From Candidatus Latescibacterota bacterium (GTDB lineage Bacteria; Latescibacterota; UBA2968): a stretch of 64,000 nucleotides of DNA. Of this stretch, positions 7,912 to 15,876 are shown one piece after another. The stretch is from the NCBI GenBank assembly GCA_022823725.1, contig JAJEHL010000026.1, positions 558,001 to 622,000 of the forward strand, read 5' to 3'. Each line of letters opens with the position of its first letter. Positions within the stretch are counted from its first letter, which is position 1. Both the position numbers and the translations under genes were made by a program. Under the pieces are notes generated by a model that was not told the DNA's origin, did no database searches, and saw nothing but the letters and a program-made list of their open reading frames with translations.

Positions 7912-8076
7912 CTATTTCCACGTCTCCAGCAGCGCGTATAATGGCGGTGTCATTGTATCCAAATTCGGATCTGGAAAGGTATTATAAGAAAGCCCAACAA
8001 GAACCATCATTGTTGGGCCTGATGCGATTAGATCATCCGGATTCTCAAATCCTACTTTGGTAGATTTTGTTGGCAT
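7912..8076 (-). pseudogene. Truncated retropepsin-like aspartic protease (N-terminus)
   Basis: ATG at 8076 overlaps the stop of the next gene (TAATG), so it is translationally coupled. The 54 residues include LIASGPTMMVLVGLSY and PPLYALLETWK, then stop. This is the N-terminal strand region of clan AA proteases (…GPT..V.IG…ALVDTGA); the frame ends just where the catalytic DTGA should be, and the Asp is Glu. Such proteases commonly follow a small partner gene like the one at 8076-8351. The remainder of the protease is absent, replaced by repeat copy 1. Confidence 0.5.
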
Positions 8077-8351
8077 TATGCCTTTTCAAAGTTAATAGTG
8101 GAAGCAGCACTCAAAACTGTGGGTAATCCACTTCTGTATAGACTTTCTGGTGCCCCAACTTGAAGAATCAAGAAAACGCTGTCTCTGAATTTTTTGACAG
8201 CTTCGAGTATCGCTTCATCCTCCGTATCAAAGACCCCATTGAGTTCACCTTCGTAGATAATAACCCACTTACCAAAGTGGTCAAGCTCAAGGCCCTCTTC
8301 GCACAATTTGTTGTACGCGGAAATTTCATCTTTAAGTGTCCTGGCCTTCAT
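8076..8351 (-). CDS. Small protein, aspartic-protease partner type
   Basis: 91 residues. Core GKWVIIYEGELNGVFDTED followed by EAILEAVKKFRDSVFLILQV resembles a widespread family of small proteins ('F.LI..GE..G.FDT..EAL..G..RFG..PFLV') usually encoded immediately upstream of a retropepsin-like protease; the same coupling is seen here (stop/start overlap at 8074-8078). The function of the family is unknown. Because the protease gene is broken, this copy is probably non-functional in its usual role. Confidence 0.55.
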   Translation of the reverse strand: MKARTLKDEISAYNKLCEEGLELDHFGKWVIIYEGELNGVFDTEDEAILEAVKKFRDSVFLILQVGAPESLYRSGLPTVLSAASTINFEKA

Positions 8352-8383
8352 GGCGGCATCTCGTCATATATTGAAAAATCGCG

Positions 8384-9277
8384 TCACGCATCTAATACGC
8401 GCTGAAATGCCTCGAGATTGGACACCTGTATCGCCGCACGGTGCAATTGCTTGAGGTGTTGCAAATCGTCTATAGCGGTAATGCGGTCAGAGATAGGATG
8501 TGCCTTACCCAGACCAAATCGAATCTCCAACACATCAAGGAGATCTTCAATGGCGCGTTGCCTACCCCCCTGCTCAATGCCTTGCTCAATACCCAGTTGC
8601 TTAATGTATTGTGCAAACGACGATTCACGCATAATGGCATCCATAAGACCCTCCTGTAATAGAATACGATTGATCAGGCTCCGATCATACTCTAACCCAC
8701 TCAATATCATCAACCGACCCAAAAAGTCAACCTTTATTGATTCATCCACCCGCAGCGCATTTGTCGCGTCAACACAGTGATGTAACCACGCCTCCGAATC
8801 CATTCCAACAGGACGTTGCATCAACGGCACGAACGGAAACAAGCCCGAAGGTCCGCTATCTATAATCTCCTGTCCCTCTATCTCACCCAACCGGATCACT
8901 GTGTACTCCATCAAAACAGGACGGCCGGATATTTCATGATTAAAGTATCCCGGATCGCGCCGACCTGCATTGCGCCGCAAGTAGATCACACTGGAATAAA
9001 TCGGCAAGTTGTGACGCTCAATCGCACGTATAATATAGCCCGCCATGCGCAGCGGCATAGATGGATCGTCAGTGGTTTGAAACTCGTGATGTATCAATGC
9101 CTCCTTGCCCGCGATATGGACGCGGATAAGGCTATCGGCATGTCGTGTTTCAACCGTGGTTTGCTCTGTGTCGAGTATATCGAGGACTTCTACATCGTCC
9201 TGTCCAAATGTGAGTTGAATGAAGTCTTTGGGATAGGTCTGGATGAGATCTTTGGAGACAGAGTCATATTCGGCCAT
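8384..9277 (-). CDS. Rpn/YhgA-like PD-(D/E)XK nuclease family protein
   Basis: 297 residues. The N-terminal nuclease core shows D48 (HADSLIRVHI) and E65-x-Q67 (ALIHHEFQTT), the D..ExQ form of the PD-(D/E)XK site found in Rpn recombination-promoting nucleases and related 'putative transposases'. A low-complexity hinge (GIEQGIEQGGRQRAIEDLL) precedes a helical tail with FGLG, typical of the family. These proteins promote RecA-independent recombination and are often found in decaying clusters. Here a fragment of a second copy lies at 7706-7815 and three hairpin repeats surround it. Confidence 0.8.
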   Translation of the reverse strand: MAEYDSVSKDLIQTYPKDFIQLTFGQDDVEVLDILDTEQTTVETRHADSLIRVHIAGKEALIHHEFQTTDDPSMPLRMAGYIIRAIERHNLPIYSSVIYLRRNAGRRDPGYFNHEISGRPVLMEYTVIRLGEIEGQEIIDSGPSGLFPFVPLMQRPVGMDSEAWLHHCVDATNALRVDESIKVDFLGRLMILSGLEYDRSLINRILLQEGLMDAIMRESSFAQYIKQLGIEQGIEQGGRQRAIEDLLDVLEIRFGLGKAHPISDRITAIDDLQHLKQLHRAAIQVSNLEAFQRVLDA

Positions 9278-9565
9278 GTGAGATGCCCTGAGTCTGATGG
9301 ATGAATTTTACATGCAACAGTCAGACACAAAGCAAATATCGCGCCAACATCTCAGAATTGAGCGATAAATTGTATGGACAGAATCCAAGTACCTCCCATC
9401 ATGCTTTTAATATGCTATATTGCGCCCTAACTTGAATGTAAGGCTCGCCTTTGGAGACACGGACAAACGGAACGCGCAGGGATGCGAAAGGGTACATTTT
9501 GAGCGATGAATGGGCGGTTATGTGAAAGATATGTACCGCTTGATCAGGTGGTAGTGATTCTTGCG
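9278..9565. other. Gap without recognisable gene
   Basis: About 290 bases between the nuclease start and repeat copy 2. No open frame with a credible start, no tRNA and no strong hairpin were seen; a TATGCTATATTG stretch near 9413 could be a promoter for the leftward nuclease. Confidence 0.4.
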
Positions 9566-9628
9566 TAATCTATAACTTTTGGCAAATAACAAAGGCTACG
9601 TCTTTCGAGGCGTAGCCTTTTCTCATAA
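9566..9628. repeat. Hairpin repeat, copy 2 of 3
   Basis: Same unit as at 7819-7884 (AATCTATAACTTTTGGCAAA then the GGCTACG..CGTAGCC hairpin and TTTTCTCAT). No gene ends directly before it on the + strand, which argues that it is a dispersed repeat and not only a terminator. The 260 bases from here to 9891 hold no supported gene. Confidence 0.8.
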
Positions 9629-9891
9629 CCTGCTTCTGTACTATCCTAATATGTCTGCGGCCCCATGTATCCCTTGTTTTTTTAAATATCGGTTGCGCTT
9701 TAATCCTTAATACCGTATTCTCAAAAGGATAAAGGCCGCGTTTAGGAGCGCGGGCCATCGGAGAAAATTCCTATACAAAAGATGTGCCATGAATATAGAG
9801 GTTTAACTACTGCGGTTAATGCTTTTAATCGCAGAGTTTGGCAGAATAGTCCGCCTTTTACTCACGCAGTGAAAAGCCTTTGGAGGTTGTT

Positions 9892-10305
9892 ATGGCTGAA
9901 GCCACCGTGAAATCAATACAGGAAGAAAATCCTATCTATCCATTCTCTGATCAGTTGTGGAGAAATGCTTTAGATTTAGATGACAATTTAAATCGCTCCT
10001 TTGAGAAAAATATAGCAACATCTTTTCAATTACAAACGGAATTTGTACTATCTACTACTGGTCAATGGCCTATTGTTGCTGAAAAATCTGATGATGGGTC
10101 ATGGGCCGTGTATTTTAAGGATGCTCCAGATATAATCGCGGGTAGTAATGATAGTTTAGAGGACGCATTAGTTGGTTTAGCAGAAATCGTCAATGACGAT
10201 CTCCAGGACAGCAGAGAAAACAAAGATAATATCTCTCCATATCAGGCAAAACGGCATCAGTTTCTGAGAAAGGTTTTCAATCGTGAGGCTGAAATTATTA
10301 CTTAA
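9892..10305 (+). CDS. HicB-like domain protein
   Basis: 137 residues from ATG 9892, chosen for its SD (TTTGGAGG, six bases upstream) over an in-frame ATG at 9880. The segment PIVAEKSDDGSWAVYFKDAP followed by DSLEDALVGLAEIVNDDL resembles the HicB antitoxin fold (P.I.E…DG.Y.V.FPDLPG….T.EEAL..A). No HicA-like toxin is next to it, so it may be a solitary member. Base composition is A+T-rich like the following methyltransferase genes. Repeat copy 3 follows directly and could terminate it. Confidence 0.5.
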   Translation: MAEATVKSIQEENPIYPFSDQLWRNALDLDDNLNRSFEKNIATSFQLQTEFVLSTTGQWPIVAEKSDDGSWAVYFKDAPDIIAGSNDSLEDALVGLAEIVNDDLQDSRENKDNISPYQAKRHQFLRKVFNREAEIIT

Positions 10306-10363
10306 TTCATAGCTTCTGGTAAACAACAAAGGCTACGTCTTTCGAGGCGTAGCCTTTTCTCAT
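10304..10363. repeat. Hairpin repeat, copy 3 of 3
   Basis: Starts at the stop codon of the HicB-like gene (TTAATTCATAGCTTCTGGTA), then the same GGCTACG..CGTAGCC hairpin with T run. In this position it can serve as a rho-independent terminator. Confidence 0.8.
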
Positions 10364-10416
10364 TTCCTACTTTGGCTCTATCCTATATAATCCCCGTAAA
10401 AATAATAAAAAGAATC

Positions 10417-10458
10417 TTGACAGCAGTGTATTTATATCATAAGATATAAATACACTGC
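10417..10458 (+). promoter_or_regulatory. Promoter covered by a 36-bp perfect palindrome (operator)
   Basis: TTGACA (10417-10422) is followed after 17 bases by TAAGAT (10440-10445). GCAGTGTATTTATATC (10423-10438) and its exact complement GATATAAATACACTGC (10443-10458) are separated by only ATAA, filling the -35/-10 spacer and overlapping the -10. The first gene downstream starts with a Xre-type HTH domain, so autorepression through this site is likely. Confidence 0.75.
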
Positions 10459-10508
10459 CTGTGCTCATTTGAGCATCATAAAATTGATTTTACTATAAAG
10501 GAAATCAA

Positions 10509-12266
10509 ATGGGACAATTTCAAGACCGACTGATCAAATTCAGGAATGATAAAGGACTTTCGCAGCAAAATTTAGCGGAGTCCATCGGAGTTGGACAAGT
10601 GACAGTGGCACGTTGGGAAAACGGAACTTCAAAACCATCACCTCTCGCGGCTGTAAAATTGGAGGAGATAGGCTTTGGAAAGATTGATAATAGTGACACG
10701 AAACTCGCGTCTTCCCCAAAGGTCGCTCATACACCAGAAGAAAGAAAAAAGTTGAGAGACCGCATCAGATATAGAATTGGACTAGGAGAAAAAAGTTTCA
10801 GATTTGACCCCGCTCCATATGTGATAAATAGTGCTGACGATCAAGTAGATTTTTTTGAGACTTTATTTTCTCTTCAAGAACAATCAAAACTTCCCATTTC
10901 CGAGATCGAGTATATAAAACGTCTTTCACTAGTATCAGCAGTTCCAGGAATAATTCCTGCTCAGTCAGAACTCGAAAACCCAAAACTGAATGCTAAAAAT
11001 TGGAACCCGAATTATGGACCACATGGCTGGCACCGATATGTGGGACGCTTTCCTCCACATCTCGTAAGATCAATAATTAATCATTTTGGTATAAAAAAGA
11101 ATGAAACTCTTTGTGATCCCTTTGCTGGTAGCGGCACGACTTTAGTAGAAGGGAGGTTACTGGGGCTAAAAGGAACAGGAGTTGATATTTGTCCATTGTC
11201 TTGCTTAATAAGCCGAACCAAAAGCAAATTTCCGGAATCCACTTCTATGCTCGAGAAATTGAGTGAGGAATTAATAACATTTTATAGAGACCGTTGGGAT
11301 GTTTTCAATGGACAAAAAAAAATAGATGAAGTTGATTCCGATACTATAATCAGCAGAAAGGGCAATTCAATTCCTAATTTTTCTAATGTCGAAAAGTGGT
11401 TTTCTCCTGAGGCCTTGTTAGGCACATCGATAGTAGTTGAATTCGCACAAACGTTAAATGGCTACCAGCAAGATGCTATTTGCTGTGCGCTTTCTTCCAG
11501 TATGAGAAGTATTGGAAATGTTGATGTTGATGTAGTTAGAGCTGAGTATCGAAAAACCCCTCGCCAGAATGTTGATGTCTTGAAATTAGTTACCCGTGTT
11601 CTAAGAAAAATGATTGGAGATATTGGCAAATCTTTAGAGACACATCAAGGTCTGATTGGGTCTTCGGATGATATAGAAATTATCGAATCTAGTCTTTTAG
11701 AAGCAAACCTTCCCTCGGATTCGGTGGATTATGTTATTACTTCACCTCCATATGGAGTAGAGGCCATTAGTTATCTCAGAACACATTTGTTAAGCTACCG
11801 GTCCCTTCAACCTATCTTGGGCTATGATCCTTACAGTTTTAACGATAAAATAATCGGGGCTGAATATGTCAAAGAGAATGGTACTACAAAAGCGAATTGG
11901 TTGGCTTCGGATTATAGTAGTACTTTTAAACACTTTTTTCAAAACGAAGCTTTAGAAGAATCCGCTAAAATACTTCGGCGTAAAGACATGATGATGCATT
12001 TTTTTGATGATATGGTTAACGTTGCTAAGCTGTTCAGAAACATGATACGAAAAAATGGCAAAATAGCCTTTGTTGTTGGAAATAAGAAAATTGGGGATTA
12101 TGTTATTCCGACAGCTGAGATCATATCAGAAATTTTTGAATCTTGTGGATTAGAACTGTACGATACTATTGGTCACAAATTGAAGTGTAATAATAGTAAT
12201 TCAGAAGTCCCTTGGCAGGAACGGATCATACAAGACGAATTTGTGTTATTATTTACTAGAAGGTAA
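10509..12266 (+). CDS. Xre HTH-DNA methyltransferase fusion
   Basis: 585 residues; SD AAAGGA before ATG. Residues 1-55 form a Xre/Cro HTH (LSQQNLAESIGVGQVTVARW). The methyltransferase part has SAM-binding motif I DPFAGSGTT (203-211) and catalytic motif IV TSPPYG (411-416), the SPPY signature of N4-cytosine or N6-adenine amino-methyltransferases. Motif I comes before motif IV with about 200 residues between, which probably hold target-recognition sequence. HTH-fused methyltransferases of type II systems repress their own promoter, and a long palindrome lies there. A+T-rich codon use differs from the flanking ccm genes. First gene of a restriction-modification-like operon; the target sequence is unknown. 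Confidence 0.85.
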   Translation: MGQFQDRLIKFRNDKGLSQQNLAESIGVGQVTVARWENGTSKPSPLAAVKLEEIGFGKIDNSDTKLASSPKVAHTPEERKKLRDRIRYRIGLGEKSFRFDPAPYVINSADDQVDFFETLFSLQEQSKLPISEIEYIKRLSLVSAVPGIIPAQSELENPKLNAKNWNPNYGPHGWHRYVGRFPPHLVRSIINHFGIKKNETLCDPFAGSGTTLVEGRLLGLKGTGVDICPLSCLISRTKSKFPESTSMLEKLSEELITFYRDRWDVFNGQKKIDEVDSDTIISRKGNSIPNFSNVEKWFSPEALLGTSIVVEFAQTLNGYQQDAICCALSSSMRSIGNVDVDVVRAEYRKTPRQNVDVLKLVTRVLRKMIGDIGKSLETHQGLIGSSDDIEIIESSLLEANLPSDSVDYVITSPPYGVEAISYLRTHLLSYRSLQPILGYDPYSFNDKIIGAEYVKENGTTKANWLASDYSSTFKHFFQNEALEESAKILRRKDMMMHFFDDMVNVAKLFRNMIRKNGKIAFVVGNKKIGDYVIPTAEIISEIFESCGLELYDTIGHKLKCNNSNSEVPWQERIIQDEFVLLFTRR

Positions 12267-12273
12267 TATCATC

Positions 12274-12774
12274 GTGGCGAGAATGAGAGAAGATTACATC
12301 CATTATTCCATAAGGAACTATCTGCGTGCTCAAGGCTGGTTATTGATCGCTGGCCAATATCCTGATGGCTCAGATGATGAATTATCTGCGCTAAATATCA
12401 CCGATCCTGTTGTGGCGCGTGATAATAGTCCTGATCCTCGTAGGCATAGTCAGAATAAAATAGTTCCGGATTTAGTCTGTAGTAAAAATAACGTGATTCT
12501 TATAATCGAAATGAAGCCTTCCTATTCTGAGATAGATGAAAGGAAATTAGTGGATCTATTGACTGAAAGATATGAAGATATGGTGGCGTCGTTACAAGAT
12601 TTTCTGAGTGCGAAAGGAATTGTTTTAGAAAAATCCATTGAGGAATACACCTTCGTACCCTGTTTAGCTTTTTCTGCATCAAGCCGTTATAATAAAAGGC
12701 AGGATTTTTGTTACTTCAGAGTTCATGATTTACATACGCTTGAGTTTGAAGGTAATACCTCTATATCTATATAA
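12274..12774 (+). CDS. PD-(D/E)XK nuclease-like protein (candidate restriction endonuclease)
   Basis: 166 residues. I chose GTG 12274, nine bases after AGAAGG; ATG 12283 is the alternative. The core KIVPDLVCSKNNVILIIEMK shows P65-D66, twelve residues, E79-x-K81: a canonical PD-(D/E)XK site with a hydrophobic strand before the Glu. The remainder is helical and has no recognised domain. It is sandwiched between two methyltransferase genes (gaps of 7 and 9 bases), which fits a restriction endonuclease or nicking subunit. No family name can be given; an alternative is a very-short-patch or accessory nuclease. Confidence 0.65.
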   Translation: MARMREDYIHYSIRNYLRAQGWLLIAGQYPDGSDDELSALNITDPVVARDNSPDPRRHSQNKIVPDLVCSKNNVILIIEMKPSYSEIDERKLVDLLTERYEDMVASLQDFLSAKGIVLEKSIEEYTFVPCLAFSASSRYNKRQDFCYFRVHDLHTLEFEGNTSISI

Positions 12775-12783
12775 GAGATACAC

Positions 12784-13953
12784 ATGCCAAAATTAAATAT
12801 ACAAAGCGAAATTAAAAAAATTGATTGGGATTTCACGAACGCAGAAACGCAATATCTTACGCACGCTGTTCATAGATACTCCGGCAAATTTATACCGCAA
12901 ATTGCACAAGCAGTCATAAAGTTGACAACTAAAACAGACGATTTAGTTCTTGATCTTTTCTGTGGCTCAGGGACTACACTATTGGAGTGTGCATTAAACA
13001 AAAGGAAATCCATAGGCGTAGATCTTAATCCCTTGGCAGTTCTGATTTCAAAAACAAAAACAACACCCATAAAAGCTTCAATGCTTGATAACTTTTATAC
13101 CGAGATTGAAGAATATAGTAGAGGTTTCAGCAAAAACGAGAGCCTCAATCTGGACCTCTTCGAAGAAACAGGACAATCCTCCGATGAAATAGAGAAAGCA
13201 GTAACTCAAGATTTTAGATGGCAAGACAATTGGTTTGTGAAATGGTTTAGAGAGGAAATTAGGTTTGAGTTAATAGCTCTCTATCGAAAGATCGCAACAT
13301 ATTCTTGTTCAGAGTGCAGAAATATCGGTTTTACGGCGTTTAGCGATATTTTACGAAAAAGCAGCAATGCTCACAGCTCTTACCCAAATGTCATGTTTGA
13401 CAAAAATAAGACTCCTCCACCATTACCAACACCACGCTTTCTTGAAAGACTTAAAGAAATCATCTCGGCCGTTAAAAAGCTTGATGATGTGCTGAAGCCA
13501 GATTATATCCCGATAGTAATTAGATCAAACGCAAACTGCTTACCGCTGCCAGATTGTAGTATTGATGCTGTTATTACTCATCCGCCTTATATTGGCAGTA
13601 TCCCATACGCGGAATATGGCATTCTAAGTTTAGGATGGCTAGGTCATGATCATAAATATATCGACAAGATTTTAACTGGAGGTAAGCGACAATCCAAAGA
13701 TGTAGTTGAGAGATTTAGGAATGATTTTCGGATGATTTTGGCAGAATCTTGGCGAGTTCTCAGACCCGGAAAAACTCTATTTTTGATGGTCGGGAATCCT
13801 ACTGTAAAAGGACAGCGTATTGATTTATGCGAAATGACCAAGGAGCTAGCGTTACCTATAGGATTTAAGCTTCAGGGATTACATACGAGAAATGGCATAA
13901 ATAGACGAGCCAATTTAATGGGGTTGGAGAGCCTAATGTTTTTTCAAAAGTAG
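12784..13953 (+). CDS. DNA amino-methyltransferase, second of the module
   Basis: 389 residues. Motif I is LDLFCGSGTT (56-65) and motif IV THPPYIG (264-270), in the same I-before-IV order and wide spacing as the HTH-methyltransferase at 10509, but without an HTH. Preceding conserved words include HAVHRYSGKFIPQIAQAVI, as found in several uncharacterised amino-methyltransferases. Two methyltransferases beside one nuclease usually mean an asymmetric recognition site with each strand methylated separately; this is inference. The last third ends with motif-like NPTVKGQRIDLCEM and a short C-terminus. Confidence 0.8.
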   Translation: MPKLNIQSEIKKIDWDFTNAETQYLTHAVHRYSGKFIPQIAQAVIKLTTKTDDLVLDLFCGSGTTLLECALNKRKSIGVDLNPLAVLISKTKTTPIKASMLDNFYTEIEEYSRGFSKNESLNLDLFEETGQSSDEIEKAVTQDFRWQDNWFVKWFREEIRFELIALYRKIATYSCSECRNIGFTAFSDILRKSSNAHSSYPNVMFDKNKTPPPLPTPRFLERLKEIISAVKKLDDVLKPDYIPIVIRSNANCLPLPDCSIDAVITHPPYIGSIPYAEYGILSLGWLGHDHKYIDKILTGGKRQSKDVVERFRNDFRMILAESWRVLRPGKTLFLMVGNPTVKGQRIDLCEMTKELALPIGFKLQGLHTRNGINRRANLMGLESLMFFQK

Positions 13954-13968
13954 AAATGTGTAATTTAT

Positions 13969-14928
13969 TCATAAAGCAGATTTAGGCAAGTAGCCATCTG
14001 AAAATAGAATACCATCTGCTGCGAGTCTAAACAATTTGATATCTTTTCGTTTGCGCGAACCTTGAGCTGTAGTCTGCCATTTTTCTTTACTAACTTCTGG
14101 AAAATGCAGCACAAGATTTTTAGTCCTATTTTGCATACCTGAACAATACAGATAAAGATATAGTATAGACATACCTGTGTATGGGTCAGATCTTATATTT
14201 CTCATGCCAATTTTATATAAAACAGTTTCATGGCATTTTAAATTATTTGTATCGGAGTTATGGAGTTCTGGTAACATACTCGAGCGGTCAATCGAGACGG
14301 AGCTTGGTGGATCGTCATATTGTGCAGGATTCACTACATCTGTAGAAATGAATCTTTTCCTTTCAGCCTCTTGTTCTCGCTCAAATTCTGATGTTTTTAT
14401 AGCCTGTATGAGATCATCCCAATACAATTTTGGATATAAATCAAAAAATAGGGCCAAATAATCTTTCATACGTATGTCTTTGCTTGAATTCTGTATGATT
14501 TCATATCCTTCATCAACAGGCCAATTAATAGTTGAGACGGCTGCTTTTTCTATGCTTGCCAGATTTTTTAGTGCTTGAAAGAGTCGTAGATTCATGTATC
14601 GTGGTCCTTGAGTGGAACCACCATGCTTATATGCAGCATAAGGTCCAAAGTAAACCACAGGTATTCGCATTTGAGCTGCTGCCGCAAGGCGTGCGAAGCG
14701 TTGTCCAACGTTGTGTCCACTGGGTACTTCTATCGTTCTTTCAATAACTAAAATCGGCTTACCTTGGTCTGTTAAAACAATATCGGGCTTATCATATGCC
14801 AATACATTACTTAAAAGTTCTGGCATATCTGGTTGAATCGGAAATGGTGAGAGTATTGCATCATTAAGTTTTGGATGTAAAGACTGAAACCATATTCCCT
14901 CTTGAATACTATCAAAAAATATCTCCAT
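13969..14928 (-). CDS. PD..ExT nuclease-like protein convergent to the methyltransferases
   Basis: 319 residues, convergent with the methyltransferase operon (15-base gap). Near residue 48 it reads DKPDIVLTDQGKPILVIERT: P48-D49, then E63-x-T65 at the end of a hydrophobic strand, a PD-(D/E)XK-type core in which the usual Lys is Thr. Following text GHNVGQRFARLAAAAQMRIP and VVYFGPYAAYKHGG suggests an intact alpha/beta core. No family name is known to me. A+T-rich composition and position support membership in the same R-M-like module, perhaps as a second nuclease subunit, but an independent function is possible. Confidence 0.5.
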   Translation of the reverse strand: MEIFFDSIQEGIWFQSLHPKLNDAILSPFPIQPDMPELLSNVLAYDKPDIVLTDQGKPILVIERTIEVPSGHNVGQRFARLAAAAQMRIPVVYFGPYAAYKHGGSTQGPRYMNLRLFQALKNLASIEKAAVSTINWPVDEGYEIIQNSSKDIRMKDYLALFFDLYPKLYWDDLIQAIKTSEFEREQEAERKRFISTDVVNPAQYDDPPSSVSIDRSSMLPELHNSDTNNLKCHETVLYKIGMRNIRSDPYTGMSILYLYLYCSGMQNRTKNLVLHFPEVSKEKWQTTAQGSRKRKDIKLFRLAADGILFSDGYLPKSAL

Positions 14929-14982
14929 AGTTCACTCTTTGCCTTTCTCTCATAGAATTCCTCTATATAATCCGCCATACAA

Positions 14983-15034
14983 CGCCTTTTATCTGCGTCT
15001 ATCCCTGTTTTCACAGGGACATGCCTGCGGATAG
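14983..15034 (-). repeat. Interspersed repeat family B, short copy
   Basis: Read leftward: ATCCGCAGGCATGTCCC, a small hairpin, then AGGGATAGACGCAGAT and AAAGGCG. It matches the repeats at 18331 and 25872 but lacks their middle part. It lies exactly at the right edge of the island interrupting the ccm operon. Confidence 0.6.
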
Positions 15035-15037
15035 TAT

Positions 15038-15418
15038 TCACTCGCGTTTTCTTTTCCCGTGGCGAATGGCGGCGATTTCTTTTTCTATCTGGTCGGAGAT
15101 TCCCTGCGGTTTGCGCGCGGGGCGGTTTGCGCGTTCAGTGGCTTTGTCGAGGGATTTGATGAGTTCTACTGCTTGTGCCGTATAACGGGCGCGGGTTTGC
15201 CGGTAGTCGTCTTCTTCGACTTTTCCCATGCGATAGTCAAAGTCGAGTTCGCGGATGGCTTCATAGACCATGTCGCGCTGTTCGATCAGTTCGCGGCGTC
15301 GCGCTTCTCTGCGGGAGATCTGGTTGATGGTTTTGGCGTCGTCGCGGGGGTCGAACAGCGGTGTGAATATAAAGAGCAAGATGCCCGCTGCGATGAGGAT
15401 AAAAGCGGCAATGATCAT
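15038..15418 (-). CDS. CcmI-like cytochrome c maturation membrane protein
   Basis: 126 residues: one N-terminal membrane helix (IIAAFILIAAGILLFIFTPLF), a charged helix and the segment YEAIRELDFDYRMGKVEEDD typical of the N-terminal part of CcmI-like proteins. CcmI presents apocytochrome to the CcmF/CcmH lyase; this short form lacks the C-terminal TPR domain. Its ATG overlaps the ccmH stop (TAATG in reverse order). The next operon gene to the left is separated by the island at 7654-15037. Confidence 0.7.
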   Translation of the reverse strand: MIIAAFILIAAGILLFIFTPLFDPRDDAKTINQISRREARRRELIEQRDMVYEAIRELDFDYRMGKVEEDDYRQTRARYTAQAVELIKSLDKATERANRPARKPQGISDQIEKEIAAIRHGKRKRE

Positions 15419-15876
15419 TACTCTCGCTCCTTGAGGTCGCTTTCGAGGCGGTCGAGGTACGGGTCATCGCGCGCGGGTTGTGCTGTTGATGTGGCGGGTG
15501 TTTTTGTTTTTGACCAGGTTCGGATTACGCTGCGTACGCCGAAGAATCCGAGGAGAAGAACGAGGGGTGGCATGATCCATGCTACGAGGTTGAAGCCTTT
15601 GGCTGGCGGTTTGGAGAGGATTTCCAGGCCAAATTCACTTATATAAGCATCGATAATGGCCTGCGGCGTTTGACCGGAGGCCAGCATTTTTTTGATGCGG
15701 TCTTTCTGTTGCAGTGCATACCCACAAATGCATTCGTCCAGGGGGCGGCGCGGGCAGTCCCCGCACAAGCAGGCGAGTTCTTTGCCCACTTCATCGATCT
15801 GTTCCTGGGTCACTTCGGCGCGGACGGGTATTGCGAAGAGAAGAAAGAATATTGGGATGAGGATTGCGGGCTTCAT
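15418..15876 (-). CDS. ccmH: Cytochrome c maturation thiol protein CcmH
   Basis: 152 residues from ATG 15876, which gives a clean signal peptide (KPAILIPIFFLLFAIPVRAE). The periplasmic part has LACLCGDCPRRPLDECICGY, a cysteine-rich variant of the LRCxxC motif with which CcmH reduces the apocytochrome CxxCH disulfide. A helix (LVAWIMPPLVLLLGFFGV) anchors it and a short tail follows. The extra cysteines match the 'CPCGCC…C.C' style known in deltaproteobacterial CcmH. The start overlaps the ccmF stop by four bases. Confidence 0.85.
   Translation of the reverse strand: MKPAILIPIFFLLFAIPVRAEVTQEQIDEVGKELACLCGDCPRRPLDECICGYALQQKDRIKKMLASGQTPQAIIDAYISEFGLEILSKPPAKGFNLVAWIMPPLVLLLGFFGVRSVIRTWSKTKTPATSTAQPARDDPYLDRLESDLKERE

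Noticed and set aside
9570-9758. 62-codon leftward frame through repeat copy 2
   Set aside because: It runs through the hairpin repeat, has no ribosome site and matches no family.
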